A DNA stretch of 8,387 nucleotides from Deltaproteobacteria bacterium RBG_13_52_11 (GTDB taxonomy: Bacteria; Desulfobacterota; B13-G15; RBG-16-54-18), in the NCBI GenBank assembly GCA_001797745.1, contig MGQF01000059.1:41461-49847 (forward strand). The letters are read 5' to 3'. Positions 5,272-8,387 of this stretch are shown piece by piece. Made by a program: the position numbers and the translations under genes. The notes beneath the pieces were generated by a model that saw nothing but the letters and a program-made list of their open reading frames with translations, ran no database searches and had not been told where the DNA came from. Every line of letters starts with the position of its first letter. Within the stretch, counting starts at the first letter, position 1.

Positions 5272-5300
5272 TTGACTTTTTTGAAATAATAAACTATAGT
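5272..5300 (+). promoter_or_regulatory. Sigma70 promoter of the flavoenzyme gene at 5396
   Basis: TTGACT (5272-5277), a 17-nt spacer and TATAGT (5295-5300). The start would be near 5307, giving an untranslated leader of about 90 nt that includes the ribosome site AAAAGGA before ATG 5396. This gene therefore does not depend on cassette copy 3. Confidence 0.7.
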
Positions 5301-5395
5301 TCTATAAGAGGGAATATCTTTGCCGGTGGTAAGGATATCTCCGGATGTGTCGAGCAATAACTATATTAGTTTAAAAATTAAAAGGATGCAGCTTT

Positions 5396-7486
5396 ATGAA
5401 CAGTACAAAATTTAAAAATTTATCGAAACCGATTTATATTGGAAAAGTACGCCTTAAAAACAGGATGATGAAAAACGGTACAGGTTTGTTTTGGGATGAT
5501 CCAAGTACCGGCGGTTTTATGAATGACAAATATATCGCCTTTTTTGAAGCTCTTGCCAAAGGTGGTGCAGGGCTCGTAGTATCGGCAACCAGCCCGTTGC
5601 AGGTAGGTCCTCTTCCGGGATTTAAAATAATAAGCGACGAATATATCCCTGGATATAAAAAATTAGCCGAAGCCATACATAAATATGATTGCCCCGCATT
5701 TCTGCAGTTGTTCCATTTAGGAGGAATGAGCCCGCTGTTTTTCAAAGCTCCTGCCGGAATATCGGCTTCGAGTATCCCAAAAAATGAATCCCCAAGGCCG
5801 GGTTTCGAAGTAGCCAGAGAAATTACTATCCCGGAAATCCACGACGTTGTCGAGCTATTCGCCAAAGCCGCGGAAAGGACAAAGAAAGCCGGATTCGACG
5901 GCACTGAACTGAATGGCGGATGCAATCATCTGCTTAACAGTTTCCTGTCGCGCGCGTGGAACAAGAGACATGACGAATACGGCTGCCAGACAATGGAAAG
6001 CAGGGCCAGGATATTCATAGAAGTAATAAAAGAGATGAAAAGGCTGAACGGTAAAGACTGGCCGATTATTGCGCTCATGAACGCAATGGAAGTCGATTTA
6101 AAAGACGGCATAACAATAGAGGAGAGCAAACAATTCGCGAAGATGTTTGAAGAAGCCGGGGCAGACGCGATAGAGATAAGATCCGAGTATTATACATGGA
6201 CTAAAGACGTAAAACGTCGCGAAAGCACGCATTTCCCTGATGCATATTTTTATCCGGATCATGAAGGGCGGCTTGAAGATTATGTTGAAGGCGGAGGCCA
6301 TGGAGCCGGAGCCAATTTACCTATGGCAGCAGAAATAAAGAAAGCAGTCAATATCCCTGTTATCTGCATGGGTAAAATGGATTGGGAAATGGGTGAAAAG
6401 GCTATACGCAAAGGTAAAGTTGACATAATAAGCATGAACAGAAGACTTCTCGCGGATCCGGCGCTTCCCAAAAAGGTTCTGGAGGGGAGAATAGAAGATA
6501 TCACACCGTGCACGTCATGCATGACATGCTTCAATCTCGGTGAGCACTTTCAGCCGGTGGCATGCCGTGTAAACGCGTCGCTCGGCAAAGAGCGTGAATA
6601 TGAGATCACACCCGCGAAGAAAAAGAAGAAGGTTATGATAATAGGCGGCGGACCTGCAGGAATGGAAGCTGCAAGAGTCGCTGCTTTAAGAGGACATGAA
6701 GTTATTCTTTATGACAAAGAAAACAGATTGGGCGGATCGCTTCCTGTTGCTGCAATGGTAAAAGGATTTGAAAGGGAGGATATTCTCGGCCTGGCTCATT
6801 ATCTTAACATACAGGTTACAAAGCTCGGGGTTAAGATAAATACCGGTAAGGAGGCCACTCCCGAAACAGTCGCAAATATTAACCCGGATGTACTGATCCT
6901 TGCCGCGGGCGGTAAGCATAATATCCCGGATATCCCTGGAATTAATGGAAGTAATGTTCTGACAGGCATGGAACTGCACCGGCAGCTCAAGTTCTTTTTT
7001 AAATTTGCGGGCCCAGAGCTTTTAAGAAAACTTAGTGCTATATGGCTGCCTTCCATTGGAAAAAATGTAGTAATAATGGGTGGAAGATTACACGGATGCC
7101 AGACAGCCGAGTTTCTGGTAAAACGCGGCAGAAAGGTGACAATAGTGGACACGGGCACCAAGAAGGAAATCGGGGATGGATTAATAGAAGTATTTCTGAA
7201 ACCTTATCTTCTGTACTGGCTTACCGATCATGGAGTGCAAATTTTAACCGAAGTGAAATATAACAGGATAACAAAAAAAGGTCTTACACTAACCACAAAA
7301 GATGGTATTAAAAAGACCATAAAAGCGGATACAATAATAACCGCGCTTCCGCTTGAACCCAATACTGAACTCGCAAAAAGTATGAAAGGGAAAGCAAAGG
7401 AAGTTTATACGATTGGCGATGCGAAGGAGCCCCACCTGATATTTGATGCTATTGCAGACGGCGCCCGTATCGGACACGAGATTTAA
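5396..7486 (+). CDS. Old-yellow-enzyme-type NADH:flavin oxidoreductase fused to a FAD/NAD(P) domain (2,4-dienoyl-CoA reductase / BaiCD-like)
   Basis: This encodes 696 aa, close to the 640-690 aa usual for FadH-, BaiCD- and trimethylamine-dehydrogenase-like enzymes. An N-terminal FMN TIM barrel (about 1-365; NRMMKNGTG, FLQLFHLGG, FLSRAWNKRHDEYG, VDIISMNRRLLADP) is followed by a 4Fe-4S cluster loop with C372, C375, C378 and C390. A Rossmann FAD domain has GGGPAG at 417-422, and a second nucleotide-binding site has GGRLHG at 562-567. Family members pass electrons from NAD(P)H through FAD and Fe-S to FMN to reduce C=C bonds of enoyl-type substrates in the cytoplasm. Departures: the HGAHGYL-type active-site motif reads N173-G-G-C176-N-H178-L, with His where the catalytic Tyr usually stands; Cys spacing is C-x2-C-x2-C-x11-C rather than C-x2-C-x3-C-x11-C; and the third Gly of the second GxGxxG is Arg564. 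The substrate is therefore open. It is A+T-rich like the FMN reductase gene. Confidence 0.92.
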   Translation: MNSTKFKNLSKPIYIGKVRLKNRMMKNGTGLFWDDPSTGGFMNDKYIAFFEALAKGGAGLVVSATSPLQVGPLPGFKIISDEYIPGYKKLAEAIHKYDCPAFLQLFHLGGMSPLFFKAPAGISASSIPKNESPRPGFEVAREITIPEIHDVVELFAKAAERTKKAGFDGTELNGGCNHLLNSFLSRAWNKRHDEYGCQTMESRARIFIEVIKEMKRLNGKDWPIIALMNAMEVDLKDGITIEESKQFAKMFEEAGADAIEIRSEYYTWTKDVKRRESTHFPDAYFYPDHEGRLEDYVEGGGHGAGANLPMAAEIKKAVNIPVICMGKMDWEMGEKAIRKGKVDIISMNRRLLADPALPKKVLEGRIEDITPCTSCMTCFNLGEHFQPVACRVNASLGKEREYEITPAKKKKKVMIIGGGPAGMEAARVAALRGHEVILYDKENRLGGSLPVAAMVKGFEREDILGLAHYLNIQVTKLGVKINTGKEATPETVANINPDVLILAAGGKHNIPDIPGINGSNVLTGMELHRQLKFFFKFAGPELLRKLSAIWLPSIGKNVVIMGGRLHGCQTAEFLVKRGRKVTIVDTGTKKEIGDGLIEVFLKPYLLYWLTDHGVQILTEVKYNRITKKGLTLTTKDGIKKTIKADTIITALPLEPNTELAKSMKGKAKEVYTIGDAKEPHLIFDAIADGARIGHEI

Positions 7487-7652
7487 AATATGCTAATTTG
7501 CTAAGAGACACAGCGGGACCAGATCTATTTTCTTGACATCTGCTTTTCTAGCTCATTCATGATTCTGCTCACAGCCAAACCTCACCCTCGTGCGGGGCTC
7601 CGTAGGCAGAAAAAACAGGCCCCCTCCCCTTTTTGCGGGCAGGCGATTGTTG
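7487..7652. other. Intergenic region after the flavoenzyme gene
   Basis: No gene or clear terminator is seen. It contains an isolated TTGACA (7533-7538) without a convincing -10 box and a pyrimidine-rich tract (about 7619-7634) just before the promoter of cassette copy 4. Confidence 0.35.
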
Positions 7653-7654
7653 TA

Positions 7655-7682
7655 TTGACATTTTGTGAAAAAAAGGCATAAT
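7655..7682 (+). promoter_or_regulatory. Sigma70 promoter of repeat cassette copy 4
   Basis: TTGACA (7655-7660), 16 nt, CATAAT (7677-7682). It is nearly identical to copy 1 over 75 nt (two differences), although the two are 6.2 kb apart. Confidence 0.75.
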
Positions 7683-7784
7683 CTGTCTGTTTTAAAGCAA
7701 GGGATTAGGATTAAGAGGATGTAAGGATTCCAAGACCCAGGAGGGAGTGCGGGGTTCTAAACAATGTTTAAATGGTTTTTACCC

Positions 7785-7816
7785 GAATCCTTGAACCCTC
7801 GAATCCTCGACCCCTT
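7785..7816 (+). repeat. Four tandem 8-nt units inside the insert of cassette copy 4
   Basis: The units are GAATCCTT, GAACCCTC, GAATCCTC and GACCCCTT in exact 8-nt register, sharing the pattern GA-A/C-T/C-CC-T-T/C. Microrepeats of this wording are, from memory, scattered in some deltaproteobacterial genomes; not verified. Confidence 0.6.
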
Positions 7817-7843
7817 AAGCTATCGTCTTAGGCGAGATAGCTT
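7817..7843 (+). other. Stem-loop inside the insert of cassette copy 4
   Basis: A perfect 8-bp stem AAGCTATC (7817-7824) / GATAGCTT (7836-7843) has an 11-nt loop and no following T-run, so it is a structural or mobile-element hairpin rather than a terminator. It starts directly after the tandem 8-mers. Confidence 0.6.
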
Positions 7844-7892
7844 ACCGAGTAGGGCATGATAATGAGGGGGGGGGATTTAAGGTCTGATTATC

Positions 7893-7916
7893 AAGGGGCA
7901 CCTTCGCCCCTTTTTT
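7893..7916 (+). terminator. Rho-independent terminator of cassette copy 4
   Basis: Stem AAGGGGC (7893-7899) / GCCCCTT (7906-7912), loop ACCTTC, T-run to 7916. Confidence 0.85.
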
Positions 7917-8044
7917 GCTTGGAGCGAATAAGGCGGCAGGAGAGCAATGGGCAAATAAAGATGTGATCTCAAGATTTCCTAATTATCATTACCCCTTCGA
8001 CGATATTGTGTCGTCGTAAGGGAGACAACCCCGGGGGTTGGTCT
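7917..8044. other. Leader between cassette copy 4 and the SDR gene
   Basis: It contains the M-G-K mini-ORF with GGAGAG upstream (ATG 7947 to TAA 7956-7958), a degenerate version of the 16S-complementary string (7956-7969), a stem-loop CGACGA/TCGTCG (7998-8003 / 8011-8016, 7-nt loop), and a near-palindrome CAACCCCGGGGGTTG (8026-8040) just before the ATG at 8045. The GGGGG in it may serve as the ribosome site. No promoter is evident. Confidence 0.45.
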
Positions 8045-8387
8045 ATGGGCAGCCAGGAAAAAGAACCCCGCCTCAGGTCATCACGAAAAGCCGTAACGGA
8101 CGAGAATATCTCAAGAAGTCCCGATCAGTACTGTCGTGACCTTGAGACCACGCCGAATCCGCAGATAGGCAAAATACTCGTAACTGGGGCAACCGGTTAT
8201 ATCGGCGGACGGCTAGTGCCCGAACTTCTCGACCGTGGATATGACGTCCGGGTTATGGTGAGGGCCTATTCGCCGGAGCACGAGAAACGATGGCCGGGAG
8301 TGGAGGTTGTCACCGGCGATGCCATGGATCCAAAGAGCCTGACAGCGGCATTGAAGGGGGTCGACACCGCATACTATCTCATCCATT
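8045..8387 (+). CDS. SDR-family NAD(P)-binding oxidoreductase, 5' part (gene runs off the window)
   Basis: From ATG 8045 the frame is open to the window end (114 codons and one extra base). After a charged extension of about 40 residues, a Rossmann domain begins at about residue 41: IGKILVTGATGYIGGRLVPE, with the T47-G-A-T-G51-Y-I-G54 dinucleotide motif. It continues with LLDRGYDVRVMVR, VEVVTGDAMDPKSL, and ALKGVDTAYYLIH at the window edge. The 'D-x-A-Y-Y-L-I-H' ending is typical of atypical SDRs with a C-terminal DUF2867-like half, which act on unknown small molecules or serve as redox sensors. Most relatives start almost at the KILVTG strand, so the extension is unusual; no internal ATG fits a shorter start before the motif. 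The ribosome site is weak (GGGGG at 8033-8037). It may be read through cassette copy 4. Confidence 0.82.
   Translation, partial: MGSQEKEPRLRSSRKAVTDENISRSPDQYCRDLETTPNPQIGKILVTGATGYIGGRLVPELLDRGYDVRVMVRAYSPEHEKRWPGVEVVTGDAMDPKSLTAALKGVDTAYYLIH

Larger units (their letters stand above)
7689..7916 (+). ncRNA. Repeat cassette copy 4: leader RNA with a roughly 105-nt insert and terminator
   Basis: The 5' block (to about 7744: GGATTAGGATTAAGAGGATG, CCAAGACCCAGGAGG) and the 3' block (from AGGGCATG at 7851, G-run of nine at 7866-7874, TTTAAGGTCTGATTATC, terminator) match copies 1 and 3. Between them about 105 nt have no counterpart in other copies. The AGACC/GGTCT pairing is perfect in this copy. 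The insert carries its own tandem 8-mers and a hairpin. The terminator ends 128 nt before the SDR gene at 8045. Confidence 0.6.

Noticed and set aside
5159..5275. 38-aa frame from GTG 5159 placed after a strong ribosome site
   Set aside because: There is no family resemblance, the frame ends inside the next promoter, and copy 4 does not conserve it; noted only with the spacer entry.
7785..7816. CRISPR-like array
   Set aside because: The 8-nt units are directly abutting with no spacers.

Overview
The window looks like a chromosomal stretch from a Gram-negative, probably anaerobic bacterium. Desulfobacterota/'deltaproteobacteria' of the syntroph type are my best guess. The basis is an Fe-S old-yellow-enzyme-type flavoenzyme, a FMN-reductase-like gene with an extra Cys-pair tail, sigma70-like promoters, a lipoprotein-type protease and a REP/RAYT-like inverted repeat. 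The assignment is inference and no marker gene is present. All supported genes are on the + strand.

Layout: the 3' part of a metallophosphatase/5'-nucleotidase (2-1000); a small membrane-anchored protein with its own promoter (1087-1455); repeat cassette copy 1 (about 1474-1670); a two-gene unit of a DUF3303-like protein (1713-1970) and a small zinc-ribbon protein (2028-2267); cassette copy 2 (about 2384-2592); a flavodoxin-fold NAD(P)H:FMN-reductase-like gene broken by an in-frame TAG (2593-3519); a REP/RAYT-like inverted repeat (3529-3644); a trypsin-like lipoprotein protease without a PDZ domain (3682-4461); a hicBA toxin-antitoxin pair with an intact antitoxin and a toxin broken by an in-frame TGA (4554-4981); cassette copy 3 (about 5011-5156); a 696-aa fusion flavoenzyme of the 2,4-dienoyl-CoA reductase/BaiCD type (5396-7486); cassette copy 4 with a roughly 105-nt insert (about 7653-7969); and the 5' part of an atypical SDR oxidoreductase (8045-8387).

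The most unusual thing here is the cassette. Four intergenic spaces in 8.4 kb hold versions of one element: a sigma70-type promoter (exact in copies 1, 2 and 4), a roughly 100-nt leader, a conserved G-run, and a Rho-independent terminator with invariant stem arms and a variable loop. After the terminator comes a Shine-Dalgarno/ATG region. In copies 1 and 2 no other promoter is visible before the next gene, so that gene should depend on read-through. The G-run can pair with the 3' arm of the terminator. Together this suggests a dispersed attenuator or riboswitch-like leader, or a mobile regulatory cassette. I do not recognise it as a known riboswitch class.

Two genes (the FMN reductase and hicA) carry single nonsense codons in otherwise intact frames. 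Base composition is mosaic: the two flavoenzyme genes are visibly more A+T-rich than the nucleotidase and protease genes, which suggests different origins.
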